From Diphasiastrum complanatum (Eukaryota > Streptophyta > Lycopodiopsida > Lycopodiales > Lycopodiaceae), in contig MU832207.1 in NCBI GenBank assembly GCA_029204225.1, positions 18,205 through 82,204 of the forward strand: 64,000 nucleotides of DNA, written 5' to 3'. The notes below the pieces were generated by a model. That model saw only the letters and a program-made list of their open reading frames with translations, had not been told where the DNA came from and did not search any database. The position numbers and the translations under genes were made by a program. Below, piece by piece: positions 43,607 through 56,000 of the stretch (position 1 is its first letter; every line of letters begins with the position of its first letter).

Positions 43607-46600
43607 CTCCCTCTTCAACTAGTTTTAGCATAGATTTAGAAAGTACACCAAGACTTGTTCTATGCTTGAAAAATAAGTCCTTTCCCAATGCTTTGGTAAA
43701 GATATCAGCCACACATTCCTTTGATGGGACATGTTCAAGCTTGATCTCTTTTGCCAACACTTGTTCTCTCACAAAATGGTAAGCCACCTCGATATGTTTG
43801 CTCCTTGCATGGAAAACCGGATTGCTTGCTAGACTTTGGGCTGAAAGGTTGTCACAAAAGATGATTGGACTCTCTGAAAAATCCAGCAAATGAAGCTCCA
43901 TAATCATCCTCTTGATCCACACCATCTCCTTTGTGCATGATGTCAAAGCTTTGTACTCGGCCTCACTAGAAGAAAGTGATATAGTTGCTTGTTTCTTCGA
44001 CATCCATGAGATAGCTCCATCACCTATGAAAATAGCATGTGCATTTATGGATTTTCTATCCATAAGGTCTCCTGCAAAATCTGAATCTGAAAAACCAAAT
44101 AAGTTAGGTGATGAGCCTCTATAAACAATGCCAAAATCTTTTGTTCCCGAGATGTATCTCAAGATCCTCTTTCCTAGTTTCCAATGTTCTATGCTAGGAT
44201 CTTGCATGAATTGGCTTAATCTACCAACACAATAAGATAAATCAGGTCTTGTGATGGTTAGATATATAAGAGAACCTATTAGCTTCCTATAGAGAGTAAT
44301 GTCCTCGAAGGATCTTTCATTACCTCTTATAGTTAGCTTTACATGTGATTCCATAGGTGTATCAATAGGATTTGCATCTACCATATGAAATCTATTGAGA
44401 ATAGAAATAGCATACTTCTCTTGTGAAATAAAAGTGATTTGAGAAGTTCTAATTACTTCTATTCCTAAGATATAGCTCAAAAGACCAAGATCATGCACTT
44501 CAAATTCCTTTTTTAGTGCTTTCTTGATATCTTCTATATCTTCCTTGTTCCCTCCACTTAAAATAATGTCATCCACATAAATTAGAAGGATTGTAACATC
44601 ATTAGCACTAATTCTAAAGTAAAGTGAATGATCATACTCACTCATAGTGAAGTTTTGAGAAAGTAGAAAAGAGTTAAGCCTAGCATACCAACTCCTTGGT
44701 GCTTGCTTAAGACCATACAAACTTTTTTGTAGAAAACACACATGATTAGGCTTGCTATGAGAAACATAGCTCTCGGGTTGCTCCATGTAGACTTCCTCTT
44801 CAAGATCACCATTCAAGAAAGCATTAGAAATGTCTAATTGCCAAAGATCCCATCCATAAAGAGTTGCAAGGGAAATGATTACTCTTATGCTCACCATCTT
44901 TGCCACGGGTGCAAAGGTTTCCTCATAGTCAATGCCATGCTCTTGAGCATAACCTTTAGCCACCAACCTTGCCTTCAACTTGTTGATAGATCCATCTTGA
45001 TTTGTCTTTACCTTGAAGATCCATTTGCATCCAATTGCACTTTTGCCCTTTGGAAGCTCCACCAATCTCCATGTGTTGTTCTTCATAAGTGCTTCAAACT
45101 CAAGATCCATTGCTTGGATCCATTCCTCTTCTTGCCTTGCTTCATCTACACATGAAGGTACATCAAAAGAAGTTAGGAAAGCATAGTTGGATCCATCCAC
45201 CACTTGCTTACCTTTGCCATCATAAGTGAGCCTTGAGGGTTTCACTTTATGCCTTGGAGTTCTCCTTGGAATTTGACTTGAAGAGGCTTCTTCAACATCC
45301 ACATCCAATGTGTCATCAACTCCATTGTCATCAAGCACATTAGTTGCAACAACACCATCATCACTTGAAACAACTTTTGGAATGTTACTTTCATCAAAAA
45401 TGACATCCCTACTTGTGAACACTTTCTTGATTGAAGGAACATAAATCCTATATGCTTTGCTTACTTCACTATAACCAACAAAAATGCCCTTTCTTGAAGA
45501 TGGATCCTCCTTAGTTCTATCATCAAGAGTAATGTTGAAGTAGCAAATGCATCCAAAAGTTCTTAGAAACTTGACATTAGGCTTCGTACCAAACAAAGCT
45601 TCAAAAGGGGTTTTTCCTTCCAATACAACACTTGGCCATCTATTGCATAGGAAATTTGCACACAACAAAGCATCACTCCAAAAAGGTTTAGGAAGATTAG
45701 CATTCAATCTCATTGCCTTTGCACTCTCACACAAGGTTCTATTCTTCCTCTCGGCCACTCCATTTTGTTGTGGTGTTCTTGGACATGTGTACTCCCTCTT
45801 GATCCCATGCTCATCGCAAAAGGCTTTGAATTTGTTAGAAATGTATTCACCACCATTGTCGCTCCTCAAGCATTTGATTTTGGTTGTAAATTGAGTCTCA
45901 ATAGCAACTTTGAACTTGACAAACACATCAAACACCTCATCCTTGCTCTTTAGTAGATAAACCCAACAAAATCTACTAAAATCATCAATGAAAGTTACAT
46001 ACATCTTAGCACCTCCATTGCTAATTGTAGTAACACCATGAATATCCGAATGCAAGAGAGAAAAAGGCATCTTAGATCTAGATATAGATCTAGTATATGG
46101 CAATCTATGTGATTTAGACAAAGCACATTCTTCACAAACATGATTCAAGCAAGTAAGAGACTTGGGAAGTCCCCTTACTACCTCCTTTTTGGCTATTACC
46201 TCCAAGGCCTTGTAGTTGAGATGTCCCATCCTTTTATGCCATACCTCTTGAATTGACATTTGTTCATTTGCCATGCATCCAACTTGGTTAGCAACAACAC
46301 ATGCATCAAGCTTGAACAATTTCCCTTGCCTTTTCCCTTTTGCAATGATACTACACCCCTTTTTGATCAAGCAAGCATCACCATCAAACTCAACTTTGAA
46401 TCCTTTGTCAAGCATTTGGCTTACACTAAGTAAGTTCTTGGTAATGGATGGAATGAGCAAAACATCTTTCAATTCTATATTCCTATTTGTAGAAAGTGAA
46501 ATAGGAATTGTGCCAATCCCCTTGATTGCACACTCACCATCATTTGCGGTATAGATTACCTTCCTATCACCATCAAATGCCATTAAAGATGAAAAATACT

Positions 46601-47552
46601 CTTTATGATATGTCATATGAGAAGTGGCTCCACTATCAATCCACCAAGGATCAATGTCTCCATGATTAGCCAACAAGCAAGATGACATAACAAAAGCATC
46701 ATTTGAAAGAAGCTCATCCCCACCCTCATCAATAGTTAGATTGGTTTGCTTTTCCCCTTGATCCCTCTTTTTCTTAAAACAATCACTAGCAAAATGCCCT
46801 TTGACTCCACAATAGAAACATTTTAGCTTAGATCTATCCTTCTTTTTGCCAAAAGTAGAGTGCTCACCTTGGTCTTGCCCTTTAGACCAATTGCTTTTAC
46901 CTTTGCCCTTGAACTTGCCTTTAGAGAACATTGCCTCCTCTTCTCCTCCTTGAGATGTAGAAGATGCTCCCACTCTTGCTTGCAACCTGAATTCTTCAGC
47001 CAACAAGACCTCTTGCAAGTCTCCAACACTTGGTAAACATTTTTGGATAGCATAACTTTGAACAAGATTAGCATGATCATCCAACAAGCCATTGAGAATC
47101 ACTTGAACAAGCTCCTCATTATTTATGCCATCATTAATGCATGCTAACTCATCATTCAATGCTTTAACTCTCAAAACAAAAGCATGTCCATTCTCACTCT
47201 TCTTTTGCATACAAGAAAAGATTTGCCTTCTTAAAGTCAACACTCTAGAAGTAGACTTGGATTCATAAACCTTCTTCAAGGCTTCCCAAGCTTCACTAGA
47301 TGATGTGCACTTACCAACCTCTTTGATAAGCTCATTTGTCACATTCATCTTGATCATGTGAAGGGCTTTCTTTGCCCTCTTGTCATACCTCAATTGTTCT
47401 TGAGGTGCCAAAGGTCTCTCCTCCACACCTACAACAATATCCATCAACTCATTCATCTCAAGCAAAGACTCCATCCTTACTTTCCAAGTAGAATAGTTGA
47501 GGGAGGTAAGCCTATCATTGCTTTCCAACATGTAGCCTCCATTTGTAGCCAT
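43602..47552 (-). CDS. Copia J gag-pol polyprotein, 1316 aa
   Basis: Encodes everything needed for Copia retrotransposition. Gag is about residues 1-240, with zinc knuckle CFYCGVKGHFASDC at 245-258 (CX2CX4HX4C). Aspartic protease: WIDSGATSH, with D306. Integrase zinc site: H439, H444, C473, C476. Integrase core: D503 (HSDIHG), D565 (RSDNGGEY) and E601 (VAERKN), spaced as DD35E. RT runs from about 825 to 1070, with D907 (QLDISNAFL) and YVDD at 992-995. RNase H: D1156 (SDSDFAGD), E1197 (SSSEAEY) and D1234 (FCDNLS). The frame is uninterrupted and the length is normal for Copia. The start MATNGGYMLESND matches the gag start of Copia D. The stop (TGA) lies inside the 3' LTR by 5 bases. Transcription would start in the 5' LTR, whose TATA is at 48523-48530. 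All catalytic residues I can check are present. Confidence 0.97.
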   Translation of the reverse strand: MATNGGYMLESNDRLTSLNYSTWKVRMESLLEMNELMDIVVGVEERPLAPQEQLRYDKRAKKALHMIKMNVTNELIKEVGKCTSSSEAWEALKKVYESKSTSRVLTLRRQIFSCMQKKSENGHAFVLRVKALNDELACINDGINNEELVQVILNGLLDDHANLVQSYAIQKCLPSVGDLQEVLLAEEFRLQARVGASSTSQGGEEEAMFSKGKFKGKGKSNWSKGQDQGEHSTFGKKKDRSKLKCFYCGVKGHFASDCFKKKRDQGEKQTNLTIDEGGDELLSNDAFVMSSCLLANHGDIDPWWIDSGATSHMTYHKEYFSSLMAFDGDRKVIYTANDGECAIKGIGTIPISLSTNRNIELKDVLLIPSITKNLLSVSQMLDKGFKVEFDGDACLIKKGCSIIAKGKRQGKLFKLDACVVANQVGCMANEQMSIQEVWHKRMGHLNYKALEVIAKKEVVRGLPKSLTCLNHVCEECALSKSHRLPYTRSISRSKMPFSLLHSDIHGVTTISNGGAKMYVTFIDDFSRFCWVYLLKSKDEVFDVFVKFKVAIETQFTTKIKCLRSDNGGEYISNKFKAFCDEHGIKREYTCPRTPQQNGVAERKNRTLCESAKAMRLNANLPKPFWSDALLCANFLCNRWPSVVLEGKTPFEALFGTKPNVKFLRTFGCICYFNITLDDRTKEDPSSRKGIFVGYSEVSKAYRIYVPSIKKVFTSRDVIFDESNIPKVVSSDDGVVATNVLDDNGVDDTLDVDVEEASSSQIPRRTPRHKVKPSRLTYDGKGKQVVDGSNYAFLTSFDVPSCVDEARQEEEWIQAMDLEFEALMKNNTWRLVELPKGKSAIGCKWIFKVKTNQDGSINKLKARLVAKGYAQEHGIDYEETFAPVAKMVSIRVIISLATLYGWDLWQLDISNAFLNGDLEEEVYMEQPESYVSHSKPNHVCFLQKSLYGLKQAPRSWYARLNSFLLSQNFTMSEYDHSLYFRISANDVTILLIYVDDIILSGGNKEDIEDIKKALKKEFEVHDLGLLSYILGIEVIRTSQITFISQEKYAISILNRFHMVDANPIDTPMESHVKLTIRGNERSFEDITLYRKLIGSLIYLTITRPDLSYCVGRLSQFMQDPSIEHWKLGKRILRYISGTKDFGIVYRGSSPNLFGFSDSDFAGDLMDRKSINAHAIFIGDGAISWMSKKQATISLSSSEAEYKALTSCTKEMVWIKRMIMELHLLDFSESPIIFCDNLSAQSLASNPVFHARSKHIEVAYHFVREQVLAKEIKLEHVPSKECVADIFTKALGKDLFFKHRTSLGVLSKSMLKLVEEGV

Positions 47553-48161
47553 GTTGCAATGATTGATCTCTGATCTTTGACCTGTTCCAATGCACTAAGC
47601 ACTCTCTTGAATCAACAAATGAAACACAAGAAGAAATCACAAAGATTTGGAACCTAAAACCTTACTTTTTCTCTCTTTTCCTCACTTTTTCCTTAATTTT
47701 AGCCACTAGTTTTATGATTTCTTGATCAAACCAAGACCAAACCTCAATATACTTGCTTTTCCCTCACTCCTAAGATTGAAATACACTCTTGAATCATTCA
47801 GCAAACTGAAAATCAGAGGGTTACATCAATTTTGAAGTTTTTGACATGAAGAAGCAAGAAATTGAATCAAAAAACTATATGCTAGAATGGAAAACTAATA
47901 GGATCTTGTTGGATCTTGCATCTCCCTCTTTCCAAAACAATTTTTGTCTCCTTATTCTGATAAGTACAGAGGGAATTCGCCCTACTTCAATTGAAATGCA
48001 TACAAATGATGTTTTGATCACAAAGATCCAATTTCTACACATAAATCAACAAGATTTTTAGCTAGAAACTTGATTGGAATGCTACAAAAGCAAACTCGCC
48101 CACAAATCTCTTCTAAATCTGGCAAAACCTGCACATTTGGCCGCCTAATGCTCTGATACCA
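47553..48161 (-). other. Leader and primer site of Copia J
   Basis: About 600 bp between the 5' LTR and the gag ATG. The complement of TGGTATCAGAGC lies next to the LTR. No gene; the small plus-strand frame at 47846-48061 is not supported. Confidence 0.85.
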
Positions 48162-48814
48162 TGTGAAAAACTCAGATCCAAAAGATGCTAAAGTTTCATA
48201 AAGATCTTGGCCATGGAAGTTATGCACATCTAGATTGAAAAAATGATAGAAATTGTGATGTTAAGCATACTAAACATCAACTAAACATCAAAATCTGATC
48301 ATAAGCTTCCACAAACAGAAACTTGCTGTCCCTGTCCGTACTTCAGAGCCTACAACCTGCATTTCACACGTGTGAAGCCATAGCAACAAAGAAATCACAA
48401 TTCTAGTGGCTAGAATGCAAGATATGAACAAAAAAGTGAGAGAGAAGAAGATGGACCTTCAAAGAGCATAACATTCATTCAATAGAATGAAAATGAGATG
48501 TGTACATACTCGTGGAGATGGCTATTTATAGCAGCCATAGTGCCTCTTGGCCACTTGTCTTATGATAGGCTAAAATTGGGGTCCAATAGGATTCACCCAT
48601 ATACCTAGAAATTTGGTCAAATAGGAATGCACCAAATTATGAGCCAATAGAAGAGCTCCACACTCGACCTCCTCTAATTAATGTGACCTCAAAAGTAGTG
48701 TACACATACTTTGGGCCTCTACATACATGTATGAATCTATCTCTAACTTTTATTTGGCCATAGGCCTACAAAATCTCAAGTTAGGAAAATACTACTAGTT
48801 GACAATTTTTCACA
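48162..48814 (-). repeat. 5' LTR of Copia J
   Basis: 653 bp, almost the same as 42954-43606. Minus-strand TATAAATA at 48523-48530 is the likely core promoter. Confidence 0.95.
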
Positions 48815-51800
48815 AGATTGCCAACCTTTGACGAGCTCACATGAATTTTGATGCATGAAGAGCAATAGCGAGAAATGGTGAAAACTAGATGTCAAAATAC
48901 TGACGATTAGGCACTTGTGACACGCCAAAAACAAGGCAAGGGCAAGGGCAAGAAGAAGTCTAAGCATCAATTTTCCAAGTCTCAGGAGGATGAGGGATCT
49001 TCTAGTAAAACTAAGAAGAAAGACAAGTGCTTCCATTGTGGTAAAAATGGCCATTGGAAGAGTGAATATCGCAAATTCCTGACGGAACAAGGCAAGGGGA
49101 AACCAAAACAAGCAGTACCCTTGTCGATGAGGGTGAGATTGAAGACTCTAGCATCTTCATATCTACATTGTCATCTAATCAAGATGATCAAGCATGGTAT
49201 ATTGACTCAGGAGCCACAAGACACATGACAGGTAACAAGAATTGGTTCAGTAGTTTGAAGGTGTTGGATAATGGAATATATGTTTCACAAGCAAATGGTG
49301 AGGTGTGTAATATCAAGGGGATAGGCAACGTTTCAATCCAACTACCTGATGGCAAAAGTAGGATGATCAGGGAGATACTTTATGTACCAAGTTTGAAGAA
49401 AAATCTACTTTCTATTGGAGTCATTACTGATCAAAAATTGAAAGTAGAATTCGCCCATGATCATTGCTTTGTGAAGGATGTGAACCAAAAGTTCAAAGTT
49501 ATTGCGGATGGAGTAAGAGAGCCCAATACAAAATTGTACAGGCTGAATGCTACAATTAAGGGACAACATGGACTTGTATTGTCCATTCCATCGCAAACTG
49601 AGTTTTGGCATAAGAGGCTTGGTCACTTGAACTTAGGAAGCCTCAGTTTGATGAAAAAATTGGAGATGGTAACAGGATTGCAATCGATGTGCGAATCTTG
49701 TATATATGGGAAGCAACATCGAGAGAAGTTCAATAAAGGGGGTGTTGCAAGAGCAAAGAACATCCTGGATTTAATCCACACAGAATTTATGCGGGCCTAT
49801 GAGGACGATGTCCTTAGGTAAAACCTTCTATTTCATGACCTTTATTGATGATATGTCACGAAAGATGTGGATCTACTTCTTGAAGAAGAAATCAGATGCA
49901 TTTGATAACTTCAAGAGCTTCAAAGCATTGGTCGAAAATCAGACAGGTAGGAAGATCAAAGTCCTAAGATCAGATAGTGGAGGTGAGTACAAGTCTAATG
50001 ACTTTAATGATCTTTGTGATCAATGTGTGATTAAAAGACAATTTACACAAGCACATACCCCTGCTCTCAATGGTGTAGTTGAGCGCAAGAATCGTATGAT
50101 TGTGTAAAGTGCCAGACTTATGCTAGCTGAGATTAAACTACCAAAAGATTTTTGGTCAGAAGCATGTAGCACGATAGTCTATCTTCAAAATAGAAGTCCT
50201 ACTATTGCCATACCAAAGATAACACTTGAGGAAGCATTCACGAAGAAGAAGCCAAAGGTGAACCACTTGGGAATCTTTGGATGTAAGGCCTTTCTACACG
50301 TTCCTAAGGAAGAGAGACATAAAACTTGATGTAAAAGCTATCAAGTGCATATTCCTAGGATATGATGATCGTGTGAAGGCCTATAGATGTTTTGATCTAG
50401 TGGAAAACAAAATCCATGTAAGCCGTGATGTTATCTTTGATGAATCCAAGATGTATGAAGACGAGGATGCTGAGAAGATAGACACATCTAGTGGAAAAGA
50501 TGGTATAGTGAGGATACCACCTAATGATGATCCATTCATTGACATCTCAAGATACTACTACTCAACCTCAAGAGACAGGTTGGAGAGGTAGGGACAAACC
50601 TTTTGGTGCAAGAAGGATTGAAATTGTAGGTGACAAACGTAGAAGGATGTACAGTGGGATACATTTTCTCCAGGAAGCCGATCACTTGACAGGAAGCTCC
50701 CTAAGTGGTTTGAGAGATTGTTGGAGAGCCATGACATAGATGACTTTCCAGGATCATCTAACCAGGGAGAGCTACGAAGATCAACAAGAGAGAAGATACT
50801 AACTGAAAGGTATGAAGCAAATTATGCTCTCTTATCTAGCATTATTCAAAGCAAAGAACCTTCGACTTATGGTGAAGCGAAGGATGATGACATTTGGGTC
50901 AAGGCCATGGGAGAGAAGATGGAGTCAATTGCTAAGCATAGCACATGGGACTTAATAGATCCAACAGTTGGCAAGAAACCCATTGGTTGCAAATGGGTAT
51001 ACAAGACTAAGTACCATGCAGATGGAAGTATAGCAAAGCACAAAGCAAGATTGGTGATTAAAGGGTACGCACAAAATAAAGGCATTGACTATGAGGAGAC
51101 CTTTGCGCTGGTTTGTAAGTGGAATACTCTACGTCTACTTATTGCTTTAGCTTCACATTTTGGTTAGCCTTTGCATCAGATGTATGTGAAATCTGCTTTT
51201 CTAAATGGTGAGTTAGAAGAAGAATTATTCATGGATCAACCTGAAGGCTTTGTAACGAAGGGATAGGAAAATAAAATATGTCGCTTGAAGAAAGCACTTT
51301 ATGGTCTTAAACAAGCACCACATGCGTGGTATAGCAGGAAGGATGCCTACTTTCGTTCAAAGGGGATGGTGAGAACACATTCTGATCCAAATCTATATGT
51401 CTTATGCTTTGATGGTATGGTTGCTTTGAATGCTCTTTATGTTGATGACTTGATTATTACGGAAAATAATCAAGAGACGATAGACATGATTAAGAAAGAC
51501 CTCATGTAACACAGGTGAAGTATGTCAAAGAGTTGCTGCACAGGTTTAGGTTGTAGGATTACAAACCAGTAAACACTCCTATTGAACCAGGTAAAAAGCT
51601 TTCTAAGCTTGATGAGTCACAGTCATTTGATGCTACACTATATAGACAGTTAGTAGGGAGTTTGATTTACCTTACCATGACTAGACCAAATATATGCTAT
51701 GTTGTTGGCATTGTAAGTCAGTTTATGACAGCACCTACGGAAATGCATTGGAAGGCAGCTAAACGCATTTTGCGTTATGTGAAAGGCACTTCAAAGTATG

Positions 51801-52330
51801 GCTTGATTTACAAGAAGCATGATGGTTTACCTAAGTTGTGTGGCTATGTGGATGCGGATTGGGGAAGTGACTATGATGATCGTAGATCCACCACAAGGTA
51901 TGTATTCCAATTTTGTGGTAATTGCTTTTCCTGGTCTAGTAAGAAGCAAAGTACAATTTTTCTTTCCACCATAGAAGTAGAGTATAAGGCAATGTGTACT
52001 GCAGCACAAGAAGCTATATGGTTGAGACAAATCTTGGAAGAAATTGACATGAAGCAAAAAACTCACGACTTTACATAGCGACAGTCAGAGTGGCATTCAT
52101 CTAGCAAAGAATCCAGTGTTCCATGCGAGAACTAAACACATTGAGATTCAGTATCACTTCATACGTGAGAGGCTGCTGAGTTGTGAAATTTATGTTGTTC
52201 ACTTTAGCACAGAAGAACAACTAGTTGATATTTTCACTAAGCCACTTACTGGAGAAAAGTTTGATAAGTTTAGATCAAAGCTTTCTGTACTTAAACTTTG
52301 TTGACTTTAAATCTATGTATATGACTGTAT
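48815..52330 (+). pseudogene. Copia I gag end and pol, multiply broken
   Basis: Resumes with PTFDEL (48822), then a knuckle CFHCGKNGHWKSEY (last cysteine lost). Protease WYIDSGATRHMTG lies near 49195, pre-integrase FWHKRLGHLNLGSL near 49605. Integrase: the first acidic residue is E (LIHTEF) instead of D, the second is in LRSDSGGEY, the third in NGVVERKNRM. The frame shifts at about 49800, 50105, 50325 and 50590. RT: CKWVYKTKYHADGSIAKHKA near 50990; QMYVKSAFLNGE (near 51178) has Y where the catalytic D belongs; LYVDDLI is present near 51440. RNase H: VDADWGSDYDDRRSTTRYVF near 51850, ending VDIFTKPLTGEKF near 52230. Dead. Confidence 0.9.
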
Positions 52331-52359
52331 AAAAAGTAGACTCTACTTTAAGGGAGAGA

Positions 52360-52631
52360 GTTAGAATTAAAGTAGAATCACTGTGTTACTGTACTGTGGG
52401 TCCTATCAGTGGATAAGGATCAGTTGGCCTCGCCACGAGGCAAGTTGATGGGACACGCGTCCCGCCAACGGCAACCTGGGTCATGCATGGGTTGTCTGAG
52501 TGAACAACTATATGTACAATGTAATTTCATTTTGAGAAATACAGTTGCTATGTGAGCTCGCTGTGGAGAGTGTTTTCTGTCTGTGTTACTGTGTAGCATG
52601 ATCTGTGTTCCTGTGCAAAGGAAATTTATAA
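52360..52631 (+). repeat. 3' LTR of Copia I
   Basis: Starts after AAGGGAGAGAG; ends AAATTTATAA before GTCTCT. Confidence 0.88.
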
Positions 52632-53060
52632 GTCTCTTGAAGACAAACCTTGCAAGTCCTTTTGAGACTCCAAGCCTCATTCACCTTTCCACAAAGGAAA
52701 CACCTTGTCCTTCTTGTATTTGCATTTCGAACTTGAAGCTCCATCCTTCACCTTGGCCCCCTTGCTTTGGTTCTCCTTGGATGGATTGGTCTTCTTTTTG
52801 TAGCATCTTGAGAAAATATATCCTCCGTTGTCACAAATTAGGATCCTTTCTTTTCTTCAATAGGATGCCACCTATTGATACTATGTGAATAAAAACTTGT
52901 GATATGATTCTACAAATGTAATTTGTGATTCTCAAGAGACTAGATTTGAACATCTTCAACAATCTAGAAGGATCTACAAAAGATCTAACTCACAAACCTA
53001 AGAATCAATTTTCACACTAATGAGTAGTCACTTGGAAACTTTGCTTTGCTTCTTCTTTTG
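52632..53060 (-). mobile_element. Element N, right piece (knuckle-coding part)
   Basis: The reverse complement matches H at about 37010-37430, including the segment coding KDGASSSKCKYKKDK and SIGGILLKKRKD. It joins 40845 across the Copia I insertion. Confidence 0.75.
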
Positions 53061-56000
53061 TGACTGAAGAAGAAGAAGAAGAATTTGCTCTGTATTGAGA
53101 ATTTGTTCTCATATCTGTTGCTAGATTTCATAGGATGGATCAACATCTGTGTTAGATCCTAGATTTGAGATAGCAAGCAACATCCTTTCAGTTCCATTTT
53201 TTATCATTACTAGAATTTCTCACCAAGAAGATATCTTCACCTGGTTCACATTTCTTAGAGCACAGTGAGAGATTAACATCTTCCAATTATGCAATTTGAA
53301 AGATTAGAATGGAATCATTGTTGATTCTTCAAGATTTAATGGATATTGTGAGTGGAGCTGAAGAAGAACCTACTACACCTAATGAAGCTGCAACATTCCA
53401 CAAAAGAACCAGAATTGTCCTTCATTTTATAAAAATGAATGTTACCAATGAAGTGTTAAGAGAGATCAGTACATGCACCACTGCCAAGGAAGCTTGGGAT
53501 ACTCTAAAAACAATCTATGAGATCGAAAATACTTCTAGATTGCTTACACTTAGAAACCAAATATCTCTAAGTTATCAGAGAGTAGATGAGATTGCTTCAT
53601 CATATGTCATGAGAGTTAAGGATCTTTATCAAGAGTTAGCTAGTATTAGTGATGCTCTTAAGAACACTGAACTTGTTCAAGTAGTCCTAAATGGACTTAG
53701 AGATGAGTATGACAATATTGTGCATACTTATGTTGTCAGAGAGGATCTTCCATCCTTGGAGACACTGCAAGGTGTTCTCATTGCTGAAGAAAGCAGGTAA
53801 GAGAACAAGATGCTGAGGATCAACAAAATTTCATTGAAAGATGGTAGAGATGACAAAACACTCTTCATCAGAGACAAGTCAAGAGGCAAGGGCAAAGGAC
53901 AACAACACTTCAAGAAGGACAAAACCAAAGAAGGTAGTGAGGATCAGTCCTCACAAGGTGCAACATCCAGTGGCAAGAAGAAGTTGTCAAAGATCAAGTT
54001 TTTTTCTGTGGAAAGAAAGGACATTATGCATCAAACTGTTTCAAGAAGAAGAACCAATCTAAGCAAGCTAACCTTACTCATGAGGATGAGTGTGAGGGTG
54101 TAGAGAGTGAAAGAGAGGATTCATTAATGATGTCTACTTTTTCATCTTTTCCTTTTAAGAATGAAGAAGTCTGGTGGAGAGATAGTGGGGCTAGTTCCCA
54201 TATGTCTAGTTCTAGGAATTCTTTCACTAATCTCATGCCATATCTAGGTGCAAAAAGGTCAATCTATATTGCTAATGATGTAGAGTGTAGGATTGAAGGA
54301 ATAGGTAGCATTCCATTACATGCATCATCTTCAAAATCTTTTTGCTTACATGATGTATTGTATGTACCTAGATTGACTAAGAATCTCATTAGTGTAGGAC
54401 AATTGTTTGATAGTGGATTGGAAGTCAAGTTTCAAGTTGACAAGTGTAGAATCTCAAGAGAAAATGAAGTTATTGCTAGAGGATCTAGAATTGGTAAGTT
54501 GTACAAACTAGATTCTAGGGAGAGTGCTAACATTTCAGATATTGCTTATGAGACCAAGGTTCTACAGGAGGATATGTGGCATAAGAGATTGGGTCATTCC
54601 AATTTTAAAGCCATGCAATCTATGGTCAAAGAAGGAAAAGTTGTTGGTCTACCAAAGACACTGTCAAAGGAGCTTCTACCTTGTGAAGCTTGTGTGCTGG
54701 CAAAGTCACACAGAAGACCTTTTCCTAGATCAAGTATCAAGACAATGCAACCATTTGAGCTTGTACACTCAAATGTTCATTTCTCATCAACTAAGAGCAA
54801 AGGAGGAGCCAACTGTTTTGTCTCTTTTGTAGATGATTATACAAGACATTCTTGGATCTATATGCTGTCTTCAAAAGCCATGGTTTATCATGTTTTTCTT
54901 AATTTTAAAGCTTATGTAGAGAAGCAGTTTCCTTTCAAGTTAAAAGCTTTAAGAAGTGATAGTGGAGGGAAATACACTTCCAATAAGTTTAAAGACTTTT
55001 GTGAGAGAGAGGGTATTCAAAGAGAGTTCTCTTGTTCATATACTCCTCAACTAAATGGAGTTGTTGAGAGTAAAAATAGAACTTTGTGTGAATGTGCAAA
55101 AGCCATTAGGCTAGAAGCTTCTCTGCCTAAAGAATTTTGGGGAGAGGTAGTTGCATGTGCAAACTATCTTTGTAATAGGCTTTCAAATCTTGCAATAGGA
55201 GGAAAGACACCATTTGAGATGTTGTATAAGAAAAAGCCTAAGGTAGATCATCTTAGGATTTTTGGTTGTGTATGCTTTGTGCATGTGCCTCTAGAAACTA
55301 GGAAGAAGGAAGATCCTAGTGCTGTAAGAGGAATATTTGTAGGATATGCATCTACCAAAAAGGCATACAAAGTTTATTTACCCTCTACTGACAAGAATGT
55401 TGTTAGTAGAGATGTGATCTTTCATGAAGATTAGAAGTTTAACTTGGATGATGCACAGATCAAAGAGACTTATGCAAGATAAATCATCAATCTTGATGTT
55501 GTTCAAGAAGAGGTGAGGCCGAGGCTTGAGGAGGAGCAAATTCAAGCTACCACACCTAGAAGATCTACACGAGCAAGATCTGAGCCACGGAGGCTCACAT
55601 ATGATGAAGAAGGAAGGCAAGTGGAAGGTGAAACTTCCTATCATGAACTTTTTATATTAGATGAAGAGCCTAAGGATGTCCAAGAAGCTTTTCAATCCAA
55701 GGAGTGGGTTGAAGCAATGACCCAAGAATTTGAAGCCTTGATGTCAAATAACACATGGGAGCTTGTGGAGCCACCAAACAACATGCATGTGATCGGATGT
55801 AAGTGAGTATTCAGAATCAAGTACAATCATGATGGATCTATCAATAAGTATATGCAAAACTTTGTGCCAAAGGCTACTCACTAATTAAAGGTTTTGATTA
55901 TGAAGATACCTTTGCACCAGTTGCAAAGATGGTAACAATTTGAATACTCATCTCTCTTGCATGTTTTAAAAAATGGAGTATGTTCTAGTTTGATGTTTCT

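Larger units (their letters stand above)
42954..48814 (-). mobile_element. Copia element J, complete and young
   Basis: 5.86 kb minus-strand element with 653-bp LTRs: 3' LTR 42954-43606 and 5' LTR 48162-48814. By eye I see only one difference between them (GAACCTATC against GAATCTATC). Primer site complement GCTCTGATACCA just before 48162; polypurine GAAGAGGGAG next to the 3' LTR (43607-43616). AGAT is repeated at both flanks within Copia I gag. One full gag-pol frame lies between, so it may still be active or was until recently. Confidence 0.95.
40852..52631 (+). mobile_element. Copia element I, split by Copia J
   Basis: LTRs of about 272 bp at 40852-41123 and 52360-52631 (TTAGAATTAAAGTAGAATC...). 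Primer site TGGTATCAGAGCTGTAC at 41125, polypurine AAGGGAGAGAG before the 3' LTR. Flanks GACTCT (40846-40851) and GTCTCT (52632-52637) are a one-mismatch target duplication in element N. Gag is cut at 42953 by J and resumes at 48815. Confidence 0.88.

Noticed and set aside
44838-45155. Plus-strand frames across Copia J (for example 44838-45155 and 45547-45894)
   Set aside because: They are antisense shadows of the intact gag-pol frame.
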